DNA of 64,000 nucleotides, taken from JBQTHD01 sp052390275. GTDB lineage: Bacteria > Actinomycetota > Acidimicrobiia > Acidimicrobiales > AC-14. The notes beneath the pieces are model-generated. The model was not told the origin of the DNA. It searched no databases and saw only the letters and a list, made by a program, of their open reading frames with translations. The translations under genes and the position numbers were made by a program. The stretch is from positions 38,062 to 102,061 of the forward strand of contig JBQTHD010000004.1 in assembly GCA_052390275.1 (NCBI GenBank), written 5' to 3'. This document shows, piece by piece, positions 29,609-38,267 of the stretch. Numbering within the stretch: position 1 is the first letter of the stretch; every line of letters starts with the position of its first letter.

Positions 29609-30473
29609 CCCCTCGGCGCTGGTCACCGACCCGCTGGTCACCGACCCGCTGGTCACCAACCCGCTGGTCACCAACCCGCTGGCCGCCGACCCGCTGGACC
29701 CGGCCCCGGAGTTGCCCCCGGGCCCCATCCGCCTCTTGGTGGCCTACGACGGGTCGGGGTTTCGGGGTTATGCACCCCAGCCTGGCACCCGCACGGTGGG
29801 TGGCGTTCTTGCCGATGCGGTGGCCCTGCGCCTGGGCAGTCCGGTGGATCTGGCCGTAGCCGGGCGCACCGACGCCGGAGTTCATGCCTGGGGCCAGGTG
29901 GTGAGCTTCGACCCCGGGCCGGGCCGCCCGATCGATCTGATGGGATTGGCCCGCTCCCTCAACCGCCAGCTGAACCCGGCCATCGTCATCCGAGAGGCAG
30001 CCTGGGCCCCTCCGGGGTTCCACGCCCGCCACAGCGCCCGCGGCCGCCACTACCGCTACCAGATCCTCTGCCGCCCGGTAGCCGATCCCTTTCTCGCCCC
30101 CACCTCGTGGCATCTGGCCGAAGTTCTGGACACCTCGGCAATGGAGGCGGCTGCCGCGGTCTTCGTGGGTGAGCACGACTTTTCCTCCTTCTGCCGGGCC
30201 CCCCGCGGGGTCACCCCCGTTCCCAGCCTGGTTCGCCGCGTGCTGAGCGCCACATGGTCCCCGTTACCCGACGACCGGTTGCGCCTGGACATCAGCGCCC
30301 GCGCCTTCTGTCACCAGATGGTGCGGGCACTGGTCGGGGCCATGGTGACGGTGGGCCGGAGGCGCCACTCGGTCGAGGACCTGGTCACCATGCTCGGCGC
30401 CCGGGACCGGGCGACCACCCCCGACCTGGCCCCGGCCCACGGACTGTGCCTGTGGGCGGTGGACTATGGTTGA
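29568..30473 (+). CDS. truA: tRNA pseudouridine(38-40) synthase
   Basis: TruA converts uridines 38-40 of the tRNA anticodon arm to pseudouridine. The catalytic aspartate is Asp102 in GRTDAGVHA. The family core starts near residue 53 (PIRLLVAYDGSGFRGY). Before it lies a 50-residue extension built on a 15-bp DNA repeat that encodes LVTDP-type pentapeptides. ATG 29568 requires a 41-bp overlap with rplQ; the in-frame TTG at 29712 would remove the repeat but lacks a spaced Shine-Dalgarno. The real start is therefore uncertain. Confidence 0.92.
   Translation: MVTMPPWPASNWSDPSALVTDPLVTDPLVTNPLVTNPLAADPLDPAPELPPGPIRLLVAYDGSGFRGYAPQPGTRTVGGVLADAVALRLGSPVDLAVAGRTDAGVHAWGQVVSFDPGPGRPIDLMGLARSLNRQLNPAIVIREAAWAPPGFHARHSARGRHYRYQILCRPVADPFLAPTSWHLAEVLDTSAMEAAAAVFVGEHDFSSFCRAPRGVTPVPSLVRRVLSATWSPLPDDRLRLDISARAFCHQMVRALVGAMVTVGRRRHSVEDLVTMLGARDRATTPDLAPAHGLCLWAVDYG
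29618..29692 (+). repeat. 15-bp tandem repeat, 5 units, in the truA N-terminal region
   Basis: GCTGGTCACCRACCC units begin at 29618, 29633, 29648 and 29663, and a diverged unit at 29678, with a partial copy at 29693. Three of the first four differ by one base at most. The array lies at the rplQ-truA junction and stays in the truA frame. Confidence 0.92.
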
Positions 30474-30478
30474 CCTTC

Positions 30479-30934
30479 GTGCCTACGTTCAGCCCCCGTC
30501 CCTCCGACATCACCCGTGCCTGGCACGTGATCGACGCCGAGGGCCTGGTCCTGGGCCGGATGTGCACCGAGGTGGCCAGCCTGCTGCGGGGAAAGCACAA
30601 GCCCATTTTCGCCACGCACGTGGACACCGGGGACCACGTGATCGTGGTCAACGCCTCCAAGGTTGTCCTCACCTCCTCGAAGGCCCAGTCCAAGCGTCAT
30701 TACCGGCACTCGGGCTATCCCGGCGGGTTGCGCTCGCGCAGCTACGGCGAGATGTTGGCCGATCGGCCGGAGGAACTGATCCGGTTGTCGGTCAAGGGGA
30801 TGCTGCCCAAGGGCCGCCTGGGTCGCAGCATGATTCGCAAGTTGAAGGTTTACGCCGGCCCCACCCACCCTCACGTCGCCCAGCAGCCGCAGTCCCGGTC
30901 CGTGGCCGCCGCCGTTCACCGGGCCGCCGGCTAG
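30479..30934 (+). CDS. rplM: 50S ribosomal protein L13
   Basis: GTG at 30479 gives a 151-residue protein, MPTFSPRPSDITRAWHVID onwards, matching L13 with the KHKPIFATHVDTGDHVIVVNA and HSGYPGGLRSRSY blocks and the end KVYAGPTHPHVAQQP. L13 is an early-assembly protein that also represses its own operon in E. coli. A TATGGT sequence at 30465-30470 lies 8 nt before the start and could be a -10 box for a leaderless mRNA. A TTG at 30470 overlapping the truA stop is an alternative start. Confidence 0.95.
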   Translation: MPTFSPRPSDITRAWHVIDAEGLVLGRMCTEVASLLRGKHKPIFATHVDTGDHVIVVNASKVVLTSSKAQSKRHYRHSGYPGGLRSRSYGEMLADRPEELIRLSVKGMLPKGRLGRSMIRKLKVYAGPTHPHVAQQPQSRSVAAAVHRAAG

Positions 30935-31004
30935 ATCGTCCGGCCTCTCCCGCAGCCAGTTTCAGAACCGATTCAGACACCCGAGCAAGAAGGTCTCAGA
31001 CGCC

Positions 31005-31397
31005 ATGCCCAAGCCCTTGATCCAATCCACCGGCCGCCGCAAGCAGGCAGTGGCCCGGGTACGGCTCCGGACCGGCGAAGGGGCCATCACTGTCAACGGC
31101 CGCCCGCTGGATGACTACTTCCCTTCCCGCACCCACCGGATGGCGGTTACCGATGCCATGCGGGTGACCAGTACCGAGACGTCCTACGACGTGGATGCCA
31201 CGATCGACGGGGGTGGGATCGCCGGTCAGGCGGGCGCGTTGCGGTTGGGCATCGCCCGGGCCCTCGTGGCGTTGGAGGAGGGCTCCAGGCCGCTGCTCAA
31301 GAAGGCCGGACTCCTCACCCGGGATGCCCGGGAGAAGGAAAGCAAGAAGTACGGGCTGAAGAAGGCTCGCAAGGCACCTCAGTACTCCAAGCGGTAG
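31005..31397 (+). CDS. rpsI: 30S ribosomal protein S9
   Basis: This 130-residue protein starts MPKPLIQSTGRRKQAVARVRLR and ends in the typical ...ARKAPQYSKR, whose terminal Lys-Arg pair reaches P-site tRNA. The GxGGxxGQAGALRLGIARAL region is conserved. An AAGAAGG site precedes the ATG by about 11 nt. It follows rplM after 70 bp, as in almost all bacteria. Confidence 0.98.
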   Translation: MPKPLIQSTGRRKQAVARVRLRTGEGAITVNGRPLDDYFPSRTHRMAVTDAMRVTSTETSYDVDATIDGGGIAGQAGALRLGIARALVALEEGSRPLLKKAGLLTRDAREKESKKYGLKKARKAPQYSKR

Positions 31398-31428
31398 AAA
31401 ACGCAGGCAAGGCGGGCGGACGGCAGCG

Positions 31429-32787
31429 GTGAGCCTGCGCTTCGGCACCGACGGGGTGCGGGGCCTGGCCAATGCGGAGTTGACGCCTGAACTGGTCATG
31501 GCCCTGGGTCGGGCGGCGGCCCGAGCCCTTTCTCCCGCCCGAATGGTGGTGGGGCGGGACACCCGGGTTTCGGGGCCTATGGTTCAGGCCGCGCTGGCCG
31601 CCGGCCTGGCAGCCGAAGGTGTCGTGGTCAGCGACCTGGGGGTGATCCCCACACCCGGTGCCGCCTGGGTGGCAGCGGCGGAGAACGTCCCGGCAGCGGT
31701 GATATCGGCCTCTCACAACCCCTTTGCAGACAACGGGATCAAATTCTTCGCAGCCGGAGGCCGCAAGCTCGACGACCAGCAACAGACCCGGCTGGAAGCA
31801 CTGCTCGACGTCCTGGTGACTGGACCCGAGAGGAAGTCCGGAGATGACGGGTCGGCCCCCACCGCTGCCCCCACCGGGACCGCCATCGGGCGGCTGGAGG
31901 CCTCCAATGGTGCCCAGCGCTATCTGGAGGCGCTGTCGGGGGTGCTACCCGACGGGTTGGGCGGGGTGAAGGTGGTTGTCGATTGCGCCAACGGCGCGGC
32001 CAGTTACGTGGCACCGAGGCTTCTGGAGGGTCTGGGGGCCATCGTGGTTTCGCTGGCTGACCAGCCTGACGGCATCAACATCAACGCGAAATGCGGGTCC
32101 ACCCACCCGCAGGCGCTTGCCGCCGCCGTCGTGGCCCACGGGGCTGACGCCGGCCTGGCCTTTGATGGAGATGCCGACCGGGTGATGGCGGTGGACCACA
32201 CCGGGGCAATCATCGACGGGGACCAGATCCTGGCCGTGCTGGCCACCGACCGTCACCGTGACGGGCGGTTGCCCGGCTCGACCGTGGTCATAACCGTCAT
32301 GTCCAACCAGGGTCTGCGTCTGGCGCTGGAGGCACAGGGAATCTCCTGGGTGGAGACCCCGGTTGGGGACCGGGCGGTACTTGAAGCCATGGAGGCCGGG
32401 TCCTGGGCCCTGGGAGGCGAACAGTCCGGCCACATCATCCAGGCAGACCTGGCCACCACGGGCGACGGCATCCTGTCGGGGGTCTGTCTGCTGGACGTGA
32501 TGCGCCGCCGCAACGCCAGCCTGGCTGATCTGACCTCGGTCATGGCTCGCCTTCCCCAGGTAATGCGCAACGTGGCCGTCCCCACTGGGCGGTTCCTCAA
32601 CGGTTCGGCTCCCTGGGCCGAGACCCAGGAGCGGGTGGCCGCGGCCCTGGGGCCTGCGGGCCGTGTTCTGGTGAGGGCCAGCGGGACCGAACCAGTGGTG
32701 CGCGTGATGGTCGAGGCTCCCACCGTGGCCGAGGCGGAGAAGGCGTGCGGTGAGCTGTGTCGAGCGGTGGAGCGGGCTCTGACCTGA
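31429..32787 (+). CDS. glmM: Phosphoglucosamine mutase
   Basis: GlmM converts glucosamine-6-phosphate to glucosamine-1-phosphate on the way to UDP-GlcNAc. The 452-residue product has the phosphoserine Ser95 in SASHNP, the magnesium loop DGDADRV, the sugar-binding GGEQSGH and the phosphate-binding RASGTEP. The GTG start gives MSLRFGTDGVRG, the normal N-terminus. It lies between rpsI and glmS, so two successive steps of amino-sugar synthesis are adjacent. Confidence 0.97.
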   Translation: MSLRFGTDGVRGLANAELTPELVMALGRAAARALSPARMVVGRDTRVSGPMVQAALAAGLAAEGVVVSDLGVIPTPGAAWVAAAENVPAAVISASHNPFADNGIKFFAAGGRKLDDQQQTRLEALLDVLVTGPERKSGDDGSAPTAAPTGTAIGRLEASNGAQRYLEALSGVLPDGLGGVKVVVDCANGAASYVAPRLLEGLGAIVVSLADQPDGININAKCGSTHPQALAAAVVAHGADAGLAFDGDADRVMAVDHTGAIIDGDQILAVLATDRHRDGRLPGSTVVITVMSNQGLRLALEAQGISWVETPVGDRAVLEAMEAGSWALGGEQSGHIIQADLATTGDGILSGVCLLDVMRRRNASLADLTSVMARLPQVMRNVAVPTGRFLNGSAPWAETQERVAAALGPAGRVLVRASGTEPVVRVMVEAPTVAEAEKACGELCRAVERALT

Positions 32788-32916
32788 GGCCCGGGACCAG
32801 TCGGGCGACGCGGGACACACGGGAACGGCTTGCGGGCTTATCGGTGACCTTGGGGCATGCGTCGTGAGCCGTGGGCTCGCGGTCGGCCCGTCGACCAACT
32901 TCAGGCTCGGACGCCT

Positions 32917-32922
32917 TAGCCT
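32917..32922 (+). promoter_or_regulatory. -10 box for a leaderless glmS transcript
   Basis: TAGCCT ends 7 nt before the glmS ATG, whose position is fixed by the catalytic Cys2. No Shine-Dalgarno precedes the ATG. The 142-bp glmM-glmS spacer shows no glmS ribozyme-like arrangement. Confidence 0.45.
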
Positions 32923-32929
32923 GGGCCGA

Positions 32930-34774
32930 ATGTGCGGAATAGTGGGCGTCGCGGGCCGGGAACCGGCACTGCCTTTCATTCTCGGCGGGTTGAGCCGCTT
33001 GGAGTATCGGGGCTACGACTCGGCCGGGGTGGCGCTCAACGGGCCCGACGGAATCTGGGTCCGCCGACGGGTGGGCAAGTTGGCCGAGTTGGTGGGGGCG
33101 GTGGACGGTGCCCCCACCGAAGCCCTGAGCGGGATCGGCCACACCCGGTGGGCCACCCACGGTCGGCCTTCGGAACGAAACGCCCACCCTCATTCCGACG
33201 GTCCCGGACGCCTGGCTCTGGTCCACAACGGCATCATCGAGAACCATCGGGAGTTGGGCGACGAACTAGTCGCCAAGGGCTGTGACCTGCGCTCCGAGAC
33301 CGATACCGAGGTCCTGGCTCACCTCATTTCCCGGTCCATGCTTGCCGGCCGAACCCTGGCCGACGCCGTACGAGAGAGCCTGGGCCGGGTGGACGGCTCC
33401 TACGCCATCGCCGTGGTTCACGCCGACGAGCCCCATCTGGTGGTGGCCGCCCGCCGGGGATCACCTCTGGTGGCCGGCCGTACCGACACCGCCGCCTTCG
33501 TGGCCTCCGACATTCCGGCCCTGCTGTTGGCCACCCGGGAGATCTACGTGCTGGCCGATGAGGAGGTCGTCGAGGTTCGCCCCGGCCACCTCCGGGTCAC
33601 GTCGCCAACGGGCGAGGAGCGGCCGCAGGTCCGTCGCCACGTGGAGTGGGACCTGGAGGCGGCGGAAAAGGCCGGGTACCCCCACTTCATGCTCAAGGAA
33701 ATCCACGAGCAACCCCAGGCGGTTCGCGAGACCCTACGGGGCCGGGTGCGGGGCGGACGGCTGGTGCTCGACGAACTGTCTTTGACCAAGGATGAACTGC
33801 GAAACGTGGACAAGCTCTTCGTCGTCGGCTGCGGGAGCAGCTACTACGCCGGGCTGGCCGCACGCCATGCCATCGAGCACTGGGCCCGGTTGCCGACCGA
33901 GATCGAGGTGGCGAGCGAGTTCCGCTACCGCGATCCCGTTCTAGATGCCAACAGCCTGGTGGTGGGAGTGAGCCAGTCGGGCGAGAGCCTCGACACCATG
34001 GAGGCGTGTCGCTTCGCCCGATCGGCCACCAACAAGGCCCGGGTCCTGGCGGTGTGCAACGTGGTCGATTCCTCCATGGCTCGAGAGGCCGACGCCGTCC
34101 TCTACACCCGGGCAGGTCCCGAGATCGGCGTGGCCGCCACCAAAACTCATGTGGCCCAGGTTGTGGCGCTCCAGCTACTGGCCCTTCACCTGGCCGAGTT
34201 GCGGGGAACCCTCTATCCCGACGAGGCCACCCACCTCGTCGACGGTCTGGGAGCGGTTCCCGGCCTGATCGAGGAACTGCTGGCCGGTTCCGAGCCCATC
34301 GAGGCTCTGGGGCGGACCTATGCGGACACGCGCGATTTCTTCTTCCTGGGGCGGGGGGTGGGCTATCCGGTGGCGTTGGAAGGCGCGCTCAAGCTCAAGG
34401 AGATTTCCTACGCCCGGGCCGAGGCCTACCCGGCCGGGGAGATGAAGCACGGTCCCATCGCCCTGATCGAGCCGGGGACGGTGGTGCTGGCGGTGGCCAC
34501 CCGGGGTCGATTGCAGACCAAGGTCCTCAACAACATCGACGAGGTCAAGGCACGGGGGGCCCGGGTGGTGGTGGTGGCCAACCCCGGCGACGACCGGGCG
34601 ATTCGAGCAGCCGACGACGTGATCTGCGTCCCCGCCCTTCCCCTGGGGGCAGAGCTGTTCACCCCCCTGGTGGACGTGGTGGCCCTGCAGATGTTCGCCT
34701 ACGCAGTGGCCCGGGCCCGGGGCCTTGACGTCGACCAACCTCGGAACCTGGCCAAGACCGTCACCGTGGAGTGA
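32930..34774 (+). CDS. glmS: Glutamine-fructose-6-phosphate aminotransferase
   Basis: GlmS makes glucosamine-6-phosphate from fructose-6-phosphate and glutamine. The catalytic cysteine must be residue 2, which fixes the start at ATG 32930 (MCGIVGVAG) although the frame is open 66 nt further. The 614-residue protein has the glutaminase domain (1 to about 235) with the GHTRWATHG motif, then two SIS sugar-isomerase domains (about 280-600), and ends LAKTVTVE. The stop overlaps the first possible acpS start (GTGA). Confidence 0.98.
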   Translation: MCGIVGVAGREPALPFILGGLSRLEYRGYDSAGVALNGPDGIWVRRRVGKLAELVGAVDGAPTEALSGIGHTRWATHGRPSERNAHPHSDGPGRLALVHNGIIENHRELGDELVAKGCDLRSETDTEVLAHLISRSMLAGRTLADAVRESLGRVDGSYAIAVVHADEPHLVVAARRGSPLVAGRTDTAAFVASDIPALLLATREIYVLADEEVVEVRPGHLRVTSPTGEERPQVRRHVEWDLEAAEKAGYPHFMLKEIHEQPQAVRETLRGRVRGGRLVLDELSLTKDELRNVDKLFVVGCGSSYYAGLAARHAIEHWARLPTEIEVASEFRYRDPVLDANSLVVGVSQSGESLDTMEACRFARSATNKARVLAVCNVVDSSMAREADAVLYTRAGPEIGVAATKTHVAQVVALQLLALHLAELRGTLYPDEATHLVDGLGAVPGLIEELLAGSEPIEALGRTYADTRDFFFLGRGVGYPVALEGALKLKEISYARAEAYPAGEMKHGPIALIEPGTVVLAVATRGRLQTKVLNNIDEVKARGARVVVVANPGDDRAIRAADDVICVPALPLGAELFTPLVDVVALQMFAYAVARARGLDVDQPRNLAKTVTVE

Positions 34775-35310
34775 CCGGCCCGACTGCCGTTGGTCAAAGC
34801 GGTGCCGGCTCAGGCGGTGCCGGCTCAGGCAGTGCCGGGTCGGTGGGGATAGGTCCGGTGGGGATAGGTCCGGTGGGGATAGGAATCGACACTGTGGATG
34901 TGGACCGGTTCGCCGCGGCACTGGCCCGCTGGCCCGGCCTGGCCAGTCGGCTGTTCACCGAGGCTGAACGCGAGACGGTTGGTGTCGCGGGCTCAGCGGC
35001 TCGCCGGGCCGCTCGCCTGGCCGCTCGATTCGCTGCGAAGGAGGCGGTCATGAAATCCCTGGGGGTGGGCTTGGGGGCCGTGCGGTTCGTGGACGTGGAG
35101 GTGGTGACGGCGGCCTCTGGCGCTCCCAGCCTGGTTGTCCACGGGCGAGCCGCCGCCCTGGCCGTCCGTTCGGGGGTTGAAGCGTGGATGGTGTCGCTCA
35201 CCCACACCGACCACCATGCCATGGCCTGTGTGCTGGCCCTGGGCGGCGGCGCCACCAGGCCCGCCGCGGCCGGCGGCCACGCCGACGGGTTCGGGCCGGA
35301 CCCGGCGTGA
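34771..35310 (+). CDS. acpS: Holo-[acyl-carrier-protein] synthase
   Basis: AcpS transfers phosphopantetheine from CoA to acyl carrier protein. The signatures IGIDTVDVDRF and RFAAKEAVMKSLG are present. GTG 34771 (GTGA overlap with glmS) gives 179 residues, but the first 34 are Gly/Ser-rich and encoded by 15-bp repeats. The repeats multiply an in-frame GTGGGGATAGG sequence, so GTG codons at 34843, 34858 and 34873 are all possible starts; 34873 gives MGIGIDTVD, the family-like N-terminus. The true start is unresolved. It overlaps nnr by 4 nt (GTGA). Confidence 0.9.
   Translation: MTGPTAVGQSGAGSGGAGSGSAGSVGIGPVGIGPVGIGIDTVDVDRFAAALARWPGLASRLFTEAERETVGVAGSAARRAARLAARFAAKEAVMKSLGVGLGAVRFVDVEVVTAASGAPSLVVHGRAAALAVRSGVEAWMVSLTHTDHHAMACVLALGGGATRPAAAGGHADGFGPDPA
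34801..34886 (+). repeat. Two adjacent 15-bp tandem repeats at the acpS start
   Basis: GGTGCCGGCTCAGGC occurs at 34801 and 34816, with a degraded copy at 34831. GGTGGGGATAGGTCC occurs at 34842 and 34857, and a third copy at 34872 runs into the conserved AcpS sequence. The second array duplicates the start codon itself. Confidence 0.92.
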
Positions 35311-36842
35311 TCCCGATCCTGACGCCCGACGAGATGGCCGCGGTGGACCGCCGGGCGCTGGCAAAAGGGGTATCGGAGGCGGAACTGGTTCTACGGGCGG
35401 GGGCGGCGGTGGCCGCCCAGGCAATTCGGATGATGGGTGGGGCCTACGGGCGCCGGGTAACCGTGGTGGCCGGCAAGGGCAACAACGGCGCCGACGGGCG
35501 GGCAGCGGCCGAACTCTTGAGTCGCCGGGGGGCGAGGGCGGTGGTGATCGAGGCCGGCGCCGACGTCGTGCGCCTGCCCCCGAGCGACCTGGTCATCGAC
35601 GCCGCCTACGGCAACCGGGGCAGGACCGGCTACCAGGCCCCCCGATCCGCCGCCCGGGTGTTGGCCGTCGACATTCCCTCCGGCGTGAACCCCGTGACCG
35701 GGGAGGCCGGATCCGGGGCGGTGCGGGCCGATTCGACCGTCTGCCTGGCTGCTCTGAAGCCGGGCCTGATCCTGGACCCGGGTTTCGCGCTGGCCGGACG
35801 GGTGACGGTGGCCGACATAGGCCTCGACGTCGGGCCGCCGGCACAAGATCCATCACCCCACACCTGGGTGGTGGAGCCTGGGGATGTCGGGGCCTGCATG
35901 GGCCAGCGAAGTCGTACGGACAACAAGTGGACGGCGGCCGTGGTTGTGGTGGCCGGTTCAGCGGCCATGGCCGGCGCGGGCTGGCTGGCGGCCATGGGAG
36001 CGATTCGGGCGGGCGCAGGGCTGGTGCGGATGGGATCACCCGGGTCGGCCCACCCGGCCCGGCTTCCCACTGAGGCACTGGCCCTGGATCTCGGCTCGTC
36101 TCAGTGGCCCGACGACGTCCTGGCCCAGCAGGACCGCTGCGCGGCGTTGGTGGTTGGGCCCGGGGTGGGTAGCGATCCGGAGGTGGCTCAGTCGGTCCGG
36201 ACCCTGATCCGGCGGTGGCGGCGCGCCCTGGTGGTCGATGCCGATGCCCTGGGCGCTCTGGGCGATCTGGCCGGGGCCTCGGAACTGCTGTCGGGTCGGG
36301 ACGCGCCGACGGTGCTCACCCCACACGACGGCGAATTCACCCGGTTGGGGGCAGGGGACTCCTCTGTGGCCGGGCCTGATCGCCTGGCGACCACCCGGGC
36401 CATGGCCGCCCGCCTTGGATCGGTGGTCCTGCGAAAGGGGCCAACGACGGTGATCGCCGACCCCCGCGGGGAGGTGGCCGTGACCGTGTCCGACGCTGAC
36501 GCCCGCCTGGCCACGGCGGGAACCGGTGATGTCCTGGCCGGGATGGTCGGGGCATTCCTGGCCCGGCCGCCGCGTATGGCGGCTCCGATCGTCGGCTCGG
36601 CATTGGGCGGTCGGGACGCCCTGATGGCCGCGGCCGCGGCCGCCCAGGTCCATCTCATGGCCGCCGAGGGGGGATGGGTCCGTGGTCTGATCGCAGGAGA
36701 TCTGCCCGATCTGGTTCCGGCCGTGCTCAGCCGGCTGGCCATACCCGGTGGGCTGGCCGTACTCAGTGGGCTGGCCGTACCCAGTCTGCTGGCCGTACCC
36801 GGTGGGCTGGCCGCAACCGGCCGCCGACGCACGGCCCTCTAA
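35307..36842 (+). CDS. nnr: Bifunctional NAD(P)HX epimerase / ADP-dependent NAD(P)HX dehydratase
   Basis: This 511-residue enzyme repairs hydrated NAD(P)H. The N-terminal YjeF-type epimerase domain (about 1-190) shows VVAGKGNNGADG and DIPSGVNPVTGE; the C-terminal ribokinase-like dehydratase domain (about 205-480) shows VVGPGVGSDPE, LTPHDGEFTRL and the ATAGTGDVLAGM nucleotide loop. The GTG start overlaps the acpS stop. The last 40 or so residues are a hydrophobic tail of five hexapeptides such as LAVPGG, encoded by an 18-bp repeat. The TAA stop overlaps the alr ATG. Confidence 0.95.
   Translation: MIPILTPDEMAAVDRRALAKGVSEAELVLRAGAAVAAQAIRMMGGAYGRRVTVVAGKGNNGADGRAAAELLSRRGARAVVIEAGADVVRLPPSDLVIDAAYGNRGRTGYQAPRSAARVLAVDIPSGVNPVTGEAGSGAVRADSTVCLAALKPGLILDPGFALAGRVTVADIGLDVGPPAQDPSPHTWVVEPGDVGACMGQRSRTDNKWTAAVVVVAGSAAMAGAGWLAAMGAIRAGAGLVRMGSPGSAHPARLPTEALALDLGSSQWPDDVLAQQDRCAALVVGPGVGSDPEVAQSVRTLIRRWRRALVVDADALGALGDLAGASELLSGRDAPTVLTPHDGEFTRLGAGDSSVAGPDRLATTRAMAARLGSVVLRKGPTTVIADPRGEVAVTVSDADARLATAGTGDVLAGMVGAFLARPPRMAAPIVGSALGGRDALMAAAAAAQVHLMAAEGGWVRGLIAGDLPDLVPAVLSRLAIPGGLAVLSGLAVPSLLAVPGGLAATGRRRTAL
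36735..36824 (+). repeat. 18-bp tandem repeat, 5 units, at the nnr C-terminus
   Basis: CTGGCC recurs at 36735, 36753, 36771, 36789 and 36807, exactly 18 bp apart, with units of the form CTGGCCGTACCCGGTGGG. The array encodes six-residue repeats and ends 16 bp before the nnr stop. Confidence 0.92.
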
Positions 36843-38212
36843 TGTCCGCCGGCTTGTCTGCCTTCGCCACCACCCAGCCGGAGCGGCCGGAACCCGTCCT
36901 GGCTGAGCCCAGCCCTCTGGGTTGGGAGGCTGGCGGTCCAGGAAGTGATGGCGCGGCCCACGTGGCACCCGACCCGCCGGCGGATGCGGACTCAGCGGCC
37001 CCGGTGGTGCTGGCCGCGGACGGTCCCGAAGGTCTCGGGCGCCACGTCTGGTGTGAGGTGGACCTGGCAGCCATAGGTCACAACGCCGCCACCATGGCCA
37101 AGGTGGTGGCCCCGGCCCGCCTGTGCGCGGTGGTCAAGGCGGATGGCTACGGCCATGGACTGGTCCCGGCGGCCACGGCGGCGCTGGCGGGTGGTGCCAC
37201 CTGGCTGGCGGTGGCCTTCGTCGAGGAGGGTCTGGGACTTCGCCGCGGCGGCGTGGAAGCGCCCATCCTGTTGCTCTCCCAGCCACCGGAGGACGCCTTC
37301 GACCAGGTCGTCGCTCGCCGGCTGATCCCGACCCTCTACACCCCTGCAGGGGTGGTGGCCATGGCCGCGGCGGTCGACCGGCAGCGGTCGGGGCCGGCAG
37401 CGGTTCTCCCCGGGGCACAGTCGGGAGCAAATGAGGCCGGCGGCCCGTCGCGCGCACCCTTCGAGGTTCACGTGAAGGTGGACACCGGCATGCATCGAGT
37501 GGGGGCCACCCCGGAGGTGGCGGTGGCTGTGGCCCAGGCGGTGGCCGCTCATCCCCAGCTCAGGCTGGGAGGTTTGTTCACCCACCTGGCGGTGGCCGAC
37601 GAACCCGCTCATCCGGCCAACCGGATTCAAGCGAAACGGTTCGACGACGTTCGCGTGGCCCTGGCGGCCCGGGGAATCGGAACCCCGGTGGTCCACGCCG
37701 CCAACTCCGCGGGGGCCATGTTGCATCCGGGGCTGCGATTCGACCTTGTCCGGTGCGGGATCGCGATCTACGGCCTGGGACCCCGCCCGGGTTTGGGGCA
37801 CGGCCTGGGCCTGAAACCGGCCCTCGAACTAAAGGCCAGGGTGTCGCACGTCAGTGAACTGGAACCAGGTGACAGTGTTTCCTACGGCCTCCAGCACCGA
37901 GTTTCCGGAGCCGGCCGGGTGGCGACCGTGCCCATTGGATATGCCGACGGGATCCCATGGAGTTTGGGATGCGGCAAGGGCGAGGTTCTGATCGGAGGGG
38001 CCCGGCGCCCGATCGCCGGCCGGGTGACGATGGATCAGATCATGGTGGACTGCTCGGCTGGCCCGGCGGTGTCCGTGGGGGACGAGGTGGTTCTGATCGG
38101 GTCCCAGTCGGGCAGGTCTATCGGCGCCTGGGACTGGGCCGCGGCGGCAGGAACGATCGCCTACGAGATTCTGTGCCGGATCGGTCCGCGGGTGCCCCGG
38201 GTCTACCGGTGA
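36842..38212 (+). CDS. alr: Alanine racemase
   Basis: Alr supplies D-alanine for peptidoglycan using pyridoxal phosphate. Lys99 in VVKADGYGHG is the cofactor lysine, and the catalytic tyrosine lies in SVSYGLQ with VPIGYADG following. The ATG at 36842 overlaps the nnr stop (TAATG) and gives 456 residues; about 65 acidic, Pro/Ala-rich residues precede the conserved domain, which begins at VWCEVDLAAIGHN. The extension is longer than usual and probably disordered, so a later start cannot be excluded, though no good one is visible. Confidence 0.95.
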   Translation: MSAGLSAFATTQPERPEPVLAEPSPLGWEAGGPGSDGAAHVAPDPPADADSAAPVVLAADGPEGLGRHVWCEVDLAAIGHNAATMAKVVAPARLCAVVKADGYGHGLVPAATAALAGGATWLAVAFVEEGLGLRRGGVEAPILLLSQPPEDAFDQVVARRLIPTLYTPAGVVAMAAAVDRQRSGPAAVLPGAQSGANEAGGPSRAPFEVHVKVDTGMHRVGATPEVAVAVAQAVAAHPQLRLGGLFTHLAVADEPAHPANRIQAKRFDDVRVALAARGIGTPVVHAANSAGAMLHPGLRFDLVRCGIAIYGLGPRPGLGHGLGLKPALELKARVSHVSELEPGDSVSYGLQHRVSGAGRVATVPIGYADGIPWSLGCGKGEVLIGGARRPIAGRVTMDQIMVDCSAGPAVSVGDEVVLIGSQSGRSIGAWDWAAAAGTIAYEILCRIGPRVPRVYR

Positions 38213-38255
38213 GCGTCCATGCCAGGGTTGTTTCGGCCAGAACCGGCTCCGGAAA

Positions 38256-38261
38256 TAGCAT
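38256..38261 (+). promoter_or_regulatory. -10 box for a leaderless uracil-DNA glycosylase transcript
   Basis: TAGCAT ends 6 nt before the GTG at 38268. No Shine-Dalgarno or clear -35 is present in the 55-bp spacer after alr. Confidence 0.4.
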
Positions 38262-38267
38262 CCTGGG

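Noticed and set aside
9385..30935. tRNA or rRNA genes between the ribosomal protein clusters
   Set aside because: The spacers were read for cloverleaf or conserved rRNA segments and none was seen.
32788..32929. glmS ribozyme-riboswitch upstream of glmS
   Set aside because: The spacer is 142 bp, the transcript is probably leaderless, and no ribozyme core-like sequence was recognised.
36674..36841. Upstream extension of alanine racemase
   Set aside because: This part is the out-of-frame reading of the nnr repeat; ATG 36842 overlaps the nnr stop and is the natural start.
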